This document shows positions 49,654 through 62,745 of a stretch of DNA of 64,000 nucleotides, in pieces. Every line of letters begins with the position of its first letter. Positions within the stretch are counted from its first letter, which is position 1. A program made the translations under genes and the position numbers. This DNA comes from Clavelina lepadiformis (Eukaryota; Chordata; Ascidiacea; Aplousobranchia; Clavelinidae), in the NCBI RefSeq assembly GCF_947623445.1, contig NC_135241.1, positions 23,686,501-23,750,500 of the forward strand. The letters are read 5' to 3'. Under the pieces are notes generated by a model that searched no databases, was not told the origin of the DNA, and saw nothing but the letters and a program-made list of their open reading frames with translations.

Positions 49654-52361
49654 CTATGCAATGGAAAAGATATATCAATATATTGATTACTCTAACCACT
49701 ATTATTGCTGCCCCATGTAGAAAAAATAACAGGACTACCCTGATTTAGATTAACAAATTCTTGGTATTAACGCTTGAGATTGGTATGAAAAGAAACTAAT
49801 TACTATCTTATTAGCTATCCCATTTAAACAGACGTTAGATAAAAAACGTAAAAAACATAGTAAAATATAGTAAACGTACTTACTCCTTTTATTTTTCCCA
49901 TTTCTTGACACGTAGGTCAAGTTTCCATTTGCAGTAAACATACAGGCAAATTCTTGTGCTATAGATATTTTTGTCTAACAATAACAACAATAAATTCAAT
50001 CCTACAAAGAGGGAGGGGTTATGTAAGAGTATGCAATATTCATTTCAAAGTTAGATCACTACTAACTCAGTTAGATTTTGTAGTGTAATTTGAATCAGCT
50101 GGGAAGCCTATATCTGAAAATAAAGCTAAAAGGAATACATTCAAATGTATATATAAAATATACTGCATATGATTGCACAAAAGTTGAGAATAACTGGTCT
50201 CAATAGCTGTCTCAGTTAAGAAAAAATTATGATCCTATGTCATGATTCATAATTTACAATACAGTGTTGCAGATTATAATTATTATTTAATGTAACTATA
50301 TTAGCGACTTTTTCAAGTACTGTATGTATAAATTACCAAACTTACCGGTGATACGAATAAACAAGGCATTAACATGGAGGTACATACCATAGTGTAGTCT
50401 ATTGTTTATGATACCTGCATACCATGGCAGCGACTTGCTTGCCCAGACAATTTGATATGATATATGCCACAAACATAAGGTATACATATCTCAGCAATAT
50501 ATTTAATACTTGAAAGTTCTTATCAGTGAGATGTGAGTCATCCACATCTTTTTGGGTCTGTTTAGCCAGTGGCAGTAGCCTACAATATATACTCATAAAC
50601 AAGAAAACGTTTTCGTGCAAATAATTTTTGTTCATAAAAGGATTGCATAGGTTAGTAATAGCCCATTGGTTAAGATCTGCTCATGTAGACCAACAATATA
50701 TAATAAAAATTGAGTAAAATTCTATCTGCTTATGAAGTAAGTAACATGGAATTCTAACATTTTAAATTAAATTTAAGCAATTTAAAGTAAGTTAAGTCTT
50801 GCACCACACTTTCTACTACGGTAACCAGCAAATATTTACAAGGTTCATTTCATTACAATTGGGTACACAGGGCCTGGAGAATGAACTATGCAAGACTCAC
50901 AGGAGCTCAACCTGCTGACCCATGATGCTTAATCTAGCCCTTGAAATCCTGTAACGGTAACAAAAGTCTGTATGATGTGTGGAAGACCTTGATTTTCAAA
51001 CAGTCAGTACTTATAAATTAGCTCCTGCACAAAATGCCAGCTCAAAGATGTAGCAGTTAAAGCACCTGGCTCAGCTTGCTACCGCTCGTAGTTAGCTATT
51101 TCAAATTCACTATACAGTTTCAAATTCGAGAAATACAATATAAAAAATTCAAATAAAAAAGTTGAAACTTAGACAAAAACAAGTTCAGTTACTAAACTCT
51201 AGTCACGCTGCGCAAAGATAAAGGTTGTGATTCTGTAACGAAAAAGTTGATTATTCTGTCTAACGCTGTAACCGTTAAGTTGAAAAATTCCAATGCATGC
51301 AATCAATGTTATATTCACAACTACCCAACTGTGAACCGTAAATACTGAGAAGCAAACCTTCCACGTGACAGACTAGCCAAACTGCCATTTTTCATATTTG
51401 TATTTTCTTACTTCGGCTACTGGCACCTAGTGAAATAAGTGTCTATTTCAAGACCCAAGTAGACTGGCAAAATACAAATAGCGTAAGCTGCAACCGACTA
51501 GGCATGTACAGTTGTAGTTTTTTTCTGAATTTAGAATCTGACCACACTGAAATCATTGCACCTTTCAACGAGATCTTAGAAGTGCAAGATGGCTGAAACT
51601 AGAATGACTAGGTGGAGGATGAGTAGGGGTGGGGTGGGGTACACTTTGCAATTTGGTTGGCAAAATCTAGAAACTGTAGCCTGTGTTTGCAAGAGGTAGT
51701 GTTTACATGTGAAATATTCGGGTGCAGCAAGCATAGTCTTTAAAAACCTTGATTGTGTAGTTGCCACGCATTCCACAATGGGTATAACTGGCAGTCGGTG
51801 AGATAGATGTCACCCAAATTGCAAAGTTAGGCACGAAAGCACCCAATATTGTTTTTCATAAACGTTAATGTCGCATATTGGGCTTGACAGCTTTCGGTGA
51901 ATTTTCATACTTAATGATGTGGAAAAAAACTCCAAACTCAATTACTCAGCAGTTCGGGATGCTTACCACCACTAGCTGACAATCATTTACAAACATATTT
52001 AATATTCTACTGAAGTGTGTTTCAAAGTTAGTTATAGGGCATATAGGCCTTCTTGCAAACATTTTAGTGTGTCGGTGCAGTACTGGAATACTGGTAGCCT
52101 GCACTATACGGCCTACACTATATACCTATATAATCTGTAGGCATAAGTCATTTCATTACAAAGGACATTATGTAGGCTATAGGCCAATACAGGGTCCTGT
52201 ATTTCAACTACCGCCAATTGTTTTAGGCCTATGTAGGCCAAGCACCCTAGCTTATATGCGGGATGACACTATTTATTACACTGTAGATGCAATGAAGTCA
52301 CTGTAAATTCACGTATGCTGTCTGTTTTCTACACAGCTACCAGCAATGTGACGTGCCCAAA
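49654..52361. other. Region 5' of the KDZ transposase gene
   Basis: Probably contains missing 5' exons of the KDZ gene. Candidate minus-strand frames are 49985-49884 and about 50580-50510 (CHWLNRPKKMWMTH), but phases do not link unambiguously. Nothing else recognised. Confidence 0.35.
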
Positions 52362-52492
52362 TGGATTACTCATTCCAACACGATTAGCCTTCCAACAATT
52401 ATTTTAAGAGATGGAAATATTCTTTTTAGCCCATACGAATGGGTAATCCGTGCGTTCTTTTTTCCCTTTCCTATGAGCTAATCCTTGACGAA
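52362..52492. repeat. 131-bp repeat, member 2 (inverted relative to 32602-32732)
   Basis: Reverse-complement partner of 32602-32732 with two substitutions in 131 positions. The sharp limits (TGGATTACTC at one end, TTGACGAA at the other) suggest whole units of a mobile repeat family. Confidence 0.8.
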
Positions 52493-52774
52493 TGGGGTGC
52501 TGAAATTCATCAGAAAAATACCTATTGCTATCAGCTGTATCGAGTGCACGTCACAAGATGTCGCCACAGCGTGAAAAAAGCAACAATGGTTCCATTATTG
52601 CAACATAACTACACAACACAAACGAGTGCTTTATGACGTAAGAATTATTACAATAATAAAGAGTATTTTAAGTTTTAAAAATATCTTTGGTGTCCAAGAA
52701 ACAGAGGTCCAGATAGACTGATAATTTAAAAAAATATTAGGTCCAAGTGAAAAGAAAAGAGGTGATTAACTTAC

Positions 52775-52808
52775 AGAAAATCTTGCCATCATTAGGCTGG
52801 GTAGACAT
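52775..52808 (-). CDS. Possible first coding exon (11 codons)
   Basis: On the minus strand AAAATG opens MSTQPNDGKIF and runs into a perfect GTAAGT donor at 52774. It is followed upstream by a CpG-containing stretch. It could be the first exon of the KDZ gene or of another leftward gene; the phase (1) was not matched to a downstream exon. Confidence 0.25.
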
Positions 52809-55800
52809 TTTATTCGAAATGTGCGGTCATGGTTATATTAAGCGCACAACTTGTCTGGACTTGCCCTCCAAAGGGAGTTTCCCCATAGCGTAAATGCAAC
52901 TTGAAGCTTTTGTTGAAGAGAATTTGTTCTGCCTGCTGTGCATCATACTTCAAGTCAAAAGCGGTACTGTCTGACACGAGGAGGTAAGTTTTAAGTCTTT
53001 ACAGGAAGTATTTCTCAGACCTCAGTTCCGTATCTTACGTCACACTAGCCCAGCCAAACTCACAGTACTATTATTATTACTCACAGCTATTGCTAACCAA
53101 GCATAGAGTAGGCTACGATAAGATATACTGATATCTTAAAAGCAAAACAGGTCTTGTATTAGGCGCGGTATGTATTTATTATTGCATTTATCGAATTATT
53201 CGCTCTTAAATTAGGTTACCTGCGATGCATTTACGAGGAATTGGAAACGTAAACAGTGTCAAATCACAAAGATTTTTTTGCGAAAGCGTTCTCGAAGTGT
53301 AACAACGTTTAATTAGCTTTAATGTAACATGCGATAACTTTGCTCTTTAGAAGCTATCTGCTAGTTGCTACTGTTCAGAGGAAGCTGCAGTTTATCACAA
53401 ACCTGTTACGGCTTGTGAAAATAAAATTACCATGAAAGCTAGTGGGCGCTGTAGAGTAAAATATAACCTCAATCGGAGTCGGAATTTATGTAAGAGTTGG
53501 CTGAAATACAGCTACATTAAACTTGCGATAGAGATAAAACTACATTAATCGTGATGCCAAATGTGTATTTTAGATGTATATGTGTCGTGATGTAAATGTA
53601 TATACTGTATGTCGCCATATGTAGTTGCGCCACAGGATAACGATACAAACAGGATACATTTAATTGATAATTAGACTACTATGTTATACTTAAAACAGAA
53701 TATGGGCAAAACAGAACCACTATAATAAAAAGCGAACGAATCTGGATTACTCCAGAAAATGATAATCCGCAAATGATTAATATTATGAGACTTTTTTAGT
53801 CTAATAATATGGAGTTCCATGTCTTTTGTCTGTTGCAGCAAATACTTACGCAGTATAGTCGGTTTGGTTCTTGGCATCCAGTTTTGACCAATTATATTCG
53901 CTTATAAAATTTAACATCTTTAAATGTCTTATGCTTGATCAAGTAGGTCATTCTGCTTTTGACGAAAAAGTTTTCATTTAGGTTTGGTAAAGTATGACGT
54001 TTTGAAATGATAACATAGGCTACGCTACAGTCACTGCTATGATGTTAACAACTGATACAGGAACAGTAATGAAGTAATGAAGTTATTGTAGTTTTAGGTC
54101 GATTCTGTGGCTAAAAAGTGTTTTCATGGTAAGTTGTCACAACAAAATCTCTATTTGTCAGCAGCTTTCGAAGCTTAACTATAATTTTGCACAACCTGTA
54201 ACCGCAAACACTACCGGTTATTACATGCAGGTATTGCATTAGCAACCTGTTGATAATTAACCTTGATAGCGGCAGGTGACACCGAGCACAAATATTGTCG
54301 CAAATTTTATGCCATACAAATGGACTTTAACCAGCTTTTAAAGTAAACTTTAAATTGTAAAAATTCGTTGTTGACTCGCGCTACCTGTCGTTTAGTTGCC
54401 CAGTTTCCCTAATCACCTATATCCAACGATCAAGTTTTGAAAGAACGTTCCCAGAAAATTATTAACATCGCTTTCAGGGAAAAAACCCTTTCGCGACGTA
54501 AAATACAAAAAATACATTTCTTTGTGAATTGTTTTCTGTTCCCTCGCCAGAATATTTTTACATTTAATTCGATGCGCAACTAGGCAGGTAGCAGAGAACA
54601 GTTCAACTTTGCCAGCATCAATCAATGGATATCATTTACGTCAATCTGGTTAGGATTCGTTGAACTCTTCACACCAGAAATAAAACGATTCGGGGGTTTA
54701 TTACCAAAGGGCTGATTCCTAGATTTAGTGTTGTATTTGGTAATGGATGTTCCTATAAAAACAGAGTTACAGTGTGAGTACCAGCTCGCGGTTTATACGC
54801 TACCATTTAAATATCTATTTAACGAACGCGTGTTCAAACCAAACTAACGAAAGGCTACTGTTATTTATGTTGTAGTCTGATTGGGTTATCACTTATACGT
54901 TCCCTTTCCCTATAACAATGAGTGCTTAAGTTTCATTGCGTCATAAAAAGTAGGCTAAGTTAGAACGCTGTCACTTTCGTTTTGTAACCAACATAGAATA
55001 TACCAGCACAACTCAGAATCGAATCTCAACTAGTATCATTCATTGATAGGAATCATTCAAATGTCCACGCGTCTATAGCAGTATAATGTATCTTATATGG
55101 AGCGCAAAATATGTCACTCGCAACAGCGGCCGAAATCAACAGCAGAATCGCGGTTTGGAACAGCTGCTGTCGACTCCCCCCAGTATATATGGGAGTAGCC
55201 GCAGCCTTGCTGTTAACATGTCGTCGCAATCTTGGCTACAGGATGTATCTTGATGTGACAGAAGGCAGCAGTCAAATCGAATGAGGACCGATTTTTGGTC
55301 AACGCTCAAAGTTCGATACGAGGTTAAAGGTCACAGCTTATTACAGCTGAACTGTCTTGCTGAGCTTTCAATAATTTAGTAATTCTGATCACGTGTTTAT
55401 GAGTCATCACTAACATAAGCACTAAAAGTTACCGATTTTGCTTCCATGTGGCTGTTTCCTGTGTTGGCGAAGCGTAAAAAATTCCAGTGACTCTTAAAAG
55501 TGATTTCAGTTTAAACATTTCATCTTTTGTATTTCAGGCGTCATAAGGTTAGTTGAGGTGTTGGCGTAGACGCCATTGCGACCAGTTCTCAGAAGTGCGC
55601 TTAATGTAGTAGAGTAATCATGGTTAAAAAGATCATGCTCAACTTTCCACTGACAGTGAGCAGAGTTAATGAAACGAGAATTAGCTGCGCATTTGGGTGA
55701 ACATTTTGAAATCGCAAACGAGCCGAGGCAAACTCAGCAACTACATTCCAGTTGGTAAATAAAAAACATTTATTTGCTTGTCGTTTAACGACAGAGCAAG

Positions 55801-58800
55801 CGTGCGTATACTTGCCCGTGGATATCAATTCTTGGATCAACAACCATTCTAGCTTGGTCTGGACTCGCTACAAGCCGTTGGTCACGTGACTGGTGCGCCT
55901 GTTCCATGGTCTGAAATCTCAACGGAACGAACCCACGTTGATTTCATACCAACGCTAACTGCAATAACACCATAGTTGCCCTCCAAATGCGCTTTTGAGA
56001 TTATACCAGCTTTACGCCATTACGGCTTTCGTGGCACTCAACATCGAATGTACTATTTAGTTCATCAACACTGTGTTTAATGTTCTGTGTATTCGTTCGG
56101 CAAATTGCATAAGCGCGTGTTTTAGCCTCAACAAGCAAATGTATTCTCGAGAAGCCGTTTTTTCAATCGAATTTCCAACTCCCACGTGAGTCGTCATATC
56201 CAGAATGGCCCAACGCCTCCGGTTAAAAGACCGCAGAAAAAACAAACCGGTTTAAGAGAAAACGTTTTTAAAAGGGGCGTTTCCGCCTTTTGACGTTAGG
56301 AAGAGATTTCTACATTAACAAAAATTTGGGCGTTGTTAAAAAGGCCTTTGTTGTGGTTACCGGAAACCGAAAGGACTTTTACACACTTTATTATCATAAG
56401 AAAATTATATACAGGGTAAGTGGTGTGCAGTAGCCCAATGCGAAAGACTTCTCCACGCAGTGCATTGAGATAAACAGCCACATGAAATATTGATTACGTT
56501 AACATTGAAGAAACAGTTGTAGGTTATGCTTTCCTGTAACCGAGCGCTCACGCTTATAAAGTAAGTTTTTACTACTGATCACTACAGAACCGCAGCATTT
56601 CAATAAAAATGACAAAATTTCGCCAGATATTCGCATTTTTTAACCTGGAGAAATTAAAAGGGAAAATCTATCGGTTGTTCTCTAAAACAGAAGGCCAGAT
56701 GGCTGCGTTTTTGTTGAAGGTGTCATTGTCAAACCGTTGCCTGTTTCTACAGCATTCCCGGCTTTAATGACGATCAAATTAACATCTTTTGTCAGATGCG
56801 AGCCCACATGGCTCGTCAGTGGTAATCAGCCACCGGCGCTGGCTTAGAACATTTGTTGGTGATACAGTGAATGAATGCGCTATTAGAATTGAAAGGATAC
56901 GGGCGGATTGGCCTAGGCACGCAGTTAAAGGAGACGAACACAAACCGAGATAACTATTTCCAACATCTTGTAATCCCACGCATTGACACAATGGGTCCGT
57001 TTCCGCTTGCTTGGGAAACTTGGGATCGAATTAACTCTTTTTCACTTACTTTTGTGCTTGAATACACAGATAAAATCAGCTGTTTATACTCTGGTTGCAT
57101 TATCTTTATTACACTGTAAACATATTTGCTATTATGTTGTCATTTGTCAACATTTAACCATAGAAACTCTCTGTTTATTCTTTTACTGATAATGCGTGCG
57201 CAATATAAATGATTGGTCGTCATAATTTCGCTATAAAGTGCTTTACAAGACCACATGGCACACTACGTCTCATTTGCGCTCAACAGCTGTTACCGTTGTC
57301 CGTTGCCTTCAGATTCTGCTAAAGATAGCAGGCACGACATCGAAACATCTTTTCCTGACGCACCCAATAACTCGTATCCAAGTTACCTTTATTTGCAAAA
57401 TAGTACCCCACATTGTAATTCCGGTTTCGGGGTCTTTGCATTTTTGATGATTTTATTTTTAAAGTTTTCGATCTAGAGATAATTGCATCGAAAACAGCCG
57501 GTAGGGGCTGCTAGTCGGGTCAAATCTATTTTCGTCCACGACCGATACCTGCTGCGTCATGCTACGTCAATATTTTTAGAGCGAAGGTGCTTTACGTTAT
57601 GAGTTCAAGCACGGTTTGAACTTAAATGCTATTGTCGTATGCTATCTTTGCATTGGCTTGTTACCGGTGATACCGGGCTGTGTTCGGTCTCTTTTTTTTA
57701 ATGTACTGCCGGTGTTTCAGTTTAACGGATAAAGCAAATACCTTTATAAATTGTCATAACGGCAGAAGGCTGTGAAATGGCATGTCCGCATAGTTTACAT
57801 TCTCTTTCAGCGATCGCTTTTTTCACCTTGCCCAACCGTTTTCAACCGACAGTGTAGCCGGCCTATACTTGCCCTTTTTGATTCCCGGACAAAGAAACAA
57901 AGCAAATAAATCGACGCCCAGTTCACCGACAATAGAAGTCGGTTACTGGCTGCCAACATATCGGGAAGACCGGACCAAATATAAGGTCGCTCGGCAACTG
58001 AACCTTCACTTCATCGCAGTAACTGCTCAGATACGTCGGACTTAGCTAAACTACTAAATACTACGTTGGATGCATTAAGCGGAACGTTATTAGTTGGCAC
58101 GCCTCGATTTAAACCAACATGTAACAGTAACAAAGCGAGCGAGTAGTAAAAGAAATGAGTTTAATTTCCAGCAGATGCTGTTGGTAAAATCGACTGGAAA
58201 GTTTTTCGATGCGCGGCAAAAATTAGGCTGTGAGCGTAAGAAGCGTAAGATGTCAAAAGGGTAAAAGTTCACCGCAAACGTAAATGAGGGAGATTCCATT
58301 GCTGCAGGAAGATGGAGTTTGTCTTTTTTCGGGCAAAGTTTTGCGACTAGGTCAAGGCAAATGAAATTTTTAAAAAACGCGTGGAAATTTTCTTTCTTTT
58401 AATACTACTATTACACAGGTCGTCATTGTTTTGGGTGACGTCAGGCGTTTCACGTTTCGCCTCTTGTTACGTCATATGTTATTACGTGATATACGTGACA
58501 AGACAAAGGCAATTGGAGAAAGCCCGTTATTACAGTTCGTGTTTGACGACCAACAACTGATTTTAATAATTTAGTTATACGATTAACAATTAGACCGAAA
58601 CTAGACTTACTACAGTATAATGACAGTGATGCGCTGTAAATTTCCGATAGCCAAAACAAACCAATCACAAATTAAACTGATTCGTGTGTTGGAAGTATTA
58701 TGACGTACCAAAATTAGGTATGTCGTTATAATACAACCACGTGATAGGCAGCTGATATGAGTCAGCTGACCGGCGTGTTGCAACTACAACGGACCAGCCG

Positions 58801-59427
58801 GGACGAGTCAAAACTGTTATGTGACAACTTCGGGTTAAGTAAACGTTTCGTCGGCACAAAGATTACGTTTTATTTTTAACTGAGGTCGTTTACATAACTT
58901 TTTATGGGTGAAAATAGTTGTGTTAAGTTGCACCATTTTGACTCACTCGCTCTATGTGGTACACAAGTTTTTGCCATAATTAACGTGTCCTTATTTGTGG
59001 GTATATTGACGATTTTGTTTGTTGTACCTTCTCTGATAAGCTCTATTTGGCCAGATATGACTCATATATCTTACTGAGAAACCAGAACTTCACTTGGTAC
59101 TGGCTAAACGGCGAGGATCACTTATTTGATGTTGCAAAGTTAAATCAATCTTTTTTGAATGAAATAGTTTTTTAATAGTAAACTCCGAAGGATATGAACT
59201 TTCACAATCTTGATGATACAAAGAAACAGCGATTTTAAAAGCGTTCTCCTGTGACCGTTAAAACATTAAAGTTTTTCTTGCTTGGACTTGTTCGCTTAAT
59301 TAATATCGTCCGTTTCATCCGTCTTTGCTAAGATTAATGGCGACTTGCCGATATTAAACTTTTTGTTAATCTCTCTTTCTATAATGACGTCATAACGGCT
59401 TTTCAGTCGTTATTTTTTCGGCAAGCT
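52809..59427. other. Long gene-free region
   Basis: No ORF of more than about 80 codons has recognisable motifs, and I could not build a splice-linked frame. By eye it is richer in CpG and in E-box/CRE-like words than the left half of the window. TATA-like words occur near 55181 and 57970, but neither leads to a coding exon I can support. Confidence 0.4.
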
Positions 59428-59436
59428 TATAAAAGG
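59428..59436 (+). promoter_or_regulatory. TATA box of a putative rightward promoter
   Basis: TATAAAAGG, with a pyrimidine-rich initiator-like TCAACGCATTCTCTCC about 25-40 nt downstream (transcription start expected near 59460). A possible first coding exon follows at 59708. Confidence 0.45.
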
Positions 59437-59707
59437 CTCGAATCGCGTTTCGGTCAACGCATTCTCTCCTTATTTGCCAGAGGTGTGGCGCCGTGGAGTG
59501 AAGTTGGTGTTTAGCCGTCCGCTAAAGGGCTATGCTGCAAAACTGACTTAGATAGCCGAGGGTATTTAAAAACGAAAGTTGCGTAACCCCGTATTTCAAA
59601 CGCGAACTTTGATATCGTGTTAGCCAGGATTTTCGATCGGCAGTCGGCAGGCACAGCGTTCTGACAGTTTATAGCATCCCGCATTTAAGGAAGCTGTTTG
59701 CATATTA

Positions 59708-59741
59708 ATGGCGTTATCCCATGCAACGCTTGCCACAGCAG
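59708..59741 (+). CDS. Possible first coding exon, MALSHATLATA
   Basis: ATG GCG opens an 11-codon frame that ends one base before a GTATGA donor at 59742. It lies about 250 nt downstream of the TATA box. Upstream ATGs occur in the presumed 5' UTR. No second exon was found before 64000, so the intron would be longer than 4 kb. Low confidence. Confidence 0.25.
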
Positions 59742-61150
59742 GTATGACAGCTTAGTTAACACTTAACATTTTTAACCGACGTTTAAACCATATCCGTATG
59801 GTAGATTTTATAGTCGGCGTTTGTGTTTTAACAGTATTTATGACTAACCAACCCCAGTGCTAATTAATTTACATTTCTCTGCACTTTGATCAATAATCGG
59901 TAACCCCGGAAAACGGCAGGAATTGGATCTCGTGGTTATTATGACGTTGCAGCATAGATCTAGATATAAAGATGATGATCCACGACTGGTTGTCAGCGTT
60001 TTAGAATAAACGTATTTCCGCAAATAGCTCGCGTAGGCAAAGCGATGTAGGTTTAAATTATGTTAAATGATAAGCGGTTGAATTGTTAGCGCCGTTAATC
60101 GTTGTTGTTACTGTCTTATGATTCTGCTAATACGAGGCGATATGTAGGCATACAGTCTTACTGTGAGCGCATGACCACGCATATTTGAGCCGGCATAACA
60201 TGCAAATTACGTGTTCGCCGAACTTGAAGTCTCCACTGAGATAAAGATCGAGCGATGCCATACGAGCATGCATGTGATTCTGAGGCAGTGTAGTTAGCTA
60301 GTTGTCTTATTGGTGCCTTTTATGTTGGACCTTTCAGGCGACAACTGCTTGGTGCACTACCACGGAAATCACTTGAACTTTCTTCTTCAGTCTTGATGTC
60401 GTCAACTAATTGAGAACTATTAAGGCAAGTTAGGACTGGAAACCAGCAGGTGTTGAAGTATCCCATCACAGTTGGTCAACCAACGTTAGTTTTGCACGTC
60501 AGTTTAATAAGAGCTCTCCATAGCGCAAGTGTTGCTTAAAATGACTTAATGACAGGTCACGGGTTTCTCGTCTCCACGGTGACTAGAAATTAAACCACTT
60601 TAGGTTGTTGTTAAACCCGGTATAAGGCAAAGTCAATGTGCCTCTGCCCACAGACTGTGGAAATTGGGCCTAGTTACGTTACATGACGTCATAAATTACC
60701 GATTCGCAAATCAGCCTAAATATTTACTTGCTACAGGTCCACTGTTGACATAACGTCTGTCATGGGAACGCGGAGGCTTGAGGACGAGGTATAGAGTTAC
60801 TATTTTATATTCCTTTACAATAAGCAACTTGTTACAACGTATTCAGCTGTTAACTGACTTTGCGTTTTCATTTCCCAGCGAGTTTAGGCACGCCAAGCTG
60901 ATCAATTCCAAATTTGTAATCCCTTGCAGGGCTCGGTACCTTTTCGGTAAACATGGCCGTTTATGTGGAACAAATATTGTTTTATGGCGGAATGCGCGAA
61001 TTGGGTGCTCTACCGCAGCTGGTAAAGATTAATTTATTACGTTGCTGAATTTCCGTCGTAAAATATTTCTGCTTGTGAACGAAAAATCACAAATTGTATG
61101 ATGTTTCCAGGTCAAAACATTCCGCACTTAGGAGCATTTACACTAAATAG

Positions 61151-61180
61151 CTATAAATAGCTATAAATAGCTATAAATAG
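61151..61180. promoter_or_regulatory. Three tandem perfect MEF2 consensus sites
   Basis: CTATAAATAG occurs three times head to tail with no spacer, preceded by CACTAAATAG (61141-61150). Each unit fits the MEF2 consensus YTAWWWWTAR exactly, and the consensus is palindromic. It also reads as a 10-bp tandem repeat, so function is inferred. Confidence 0.55.
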
Positions 61181-62363
61181 CTTTACAGATTATGACGTAA
61201 TAATAAGATTCTGGTCAACAGAATCAACTTTTTTCTGTCATACTTCGGGTTATACAATAAGCGCCGACAACCGTTACAGAGCACAATGAAACGCGGCGAA
61301 AAGGTTCCCTAACGATATAGCGGGCGAGCTGGGGCCCGACCGGGACATGCCCTGCCCAATCCAGGCGTATGTTTTGTAGATTCGTGTCCTGGCCCTATCC
61401 CCTTACCTATTGGTAGTGGGCTACGACATGTCGACAAAAGCTGGTCCCGTGAGAACACAGACCTTTTGTCACCCCAATGAATCAGAGACGATTCCAAACG
61501 AATAGTAGCCATTGTTGGGCTTACTACGGCTCGGTCCTGGGCTGCGCCGGTCTGGTTACGACTTGCCTCATGGTGGTTCCCTTGTTTGTCATGTCGCTAG
61601 GCACCCCCACGATTCTTTGATTGCGACTTAAGAATTAGATTGACTGTTAGTGATCGCGTAATTTCGATTTCGTCCGTGTTTTGGTTGTGTAGTTGCTAGG
61701 TTACTACGGAGGGGATAAAAACCACGTGTTTCTACGTTTCGATATTATTTAGTGGATGATGGTCGCAGTTAGATTTCAGTTTAACGATTAATTAAGAGCT
61801 TGTTGGCCGTAGAAGCCGTGCAGATATAGCAGGTTGAAGCTTCAGTACTTATGGCGTCGTATCGCCTATTACCGAGTCGTAGCGCTATCTTTTTATCATA
61901 GCGTGTCAGCATGCATTGTATGAAACGGTTTAAATGTTACGTGCGACCGACTTGCACAATAAACGGAACCTGGCTACCTACGCCCGTTTCGTGCTCATTC
62001 TATTTTGTATTATTCGACCGACTATCTGCCACGTTTCTCTGTAGCCATAGTTATTCATGTAATATGATTGACGCCTGAAATGGTTGAACAATGCAAAGGG
62101 CTTTAACAGTTTGCTGTTCGTTGAATATGTCCGTATTGATGTTGTTTTAACAAATGTCGTTAGTTTGTAGACGAATCGTTGGTTTAAACTTTAAACCCTT
62201 GTTTGAGCGGGCTTAAAAGGTAATCCAGAAGCAAACACTTCAGATCTAAATAGAGATCGTTTCAGTTTCACCGTGGATTATCGTAGATATTGAAACAGTA
62301 TCAGGAGAATATGCTAATCATGCATAAAACAACTTACCACTTAATTAGATGCCGCGTCTTGGT

Positions 62364-62437
62364 ATGGCAGTGAGCTATCGTAGCAGGCTGTTTGTTACGT
62401 CATTAAGGGCGTTGTCTATGTAACAGCCGTTACCTCA
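62364..62437 (+). repeat. Direct repeat near the right end, member 1
   Basis: ATGGCAGTGAGC, then TAGCAGGCTGTTTGTTACGT, and further right AACAGCCGTTACCTCA. It corresponds to 62692-62745 with an extra about 20 bp in the middle. Confidence 0.6.
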
Positions 62438-62691
62438 CTACCCCGCTGCACGCGTGCAAAGTCATCAAATGCAGGTTTAGCGAAAATATTTCGTCAAGTA
62501 AGCGTTTATGTCGGTGCGGTGACGAAATCGTCAATGAAAGGAAATTTTTCAGCATTCAGCTGTTTTCTTGAGCAGAGTTTGGAGTTTTACGAGAATTTGT
62601 GTGTCATAATTTAAAATCTTTAATTGTTGCCGTAACTAATTAGGTTAGTTTAGTGCTGTTTATTAACCTGTTGAAGTATGTTGCTTTTAAA

Positions 62692-62745
62692 ATGGCAGTG
62701 AGCGTTATGTAGCAGGCTGTTTGTTACGTAACAGCTGCTACCTCA
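62692..62745 (+). repeat. Direct repeat near the right end, member 2
   Basis: ATGGCAGTGAGCG, TAGCAGGCTGTTTGTTACGT and AACAGCTGCTACCTCA, in the same order as member 1 and 328 bp to its right. Confidence 0.6.

Noticed and set aside
49884-49985. Frame with MFTANGN as the KDZ first exon
   Set aside because: Its GTAAGT donor leaves phase 1, while the next exon needs phase 0; joining them gives an immediate stop.
57255-57476. 73-codon ORF starting MAHYVSF with a hydrophobic C-terminus
   Set aside because: No family motif, no splice or promoter context; length is compatible with chance.
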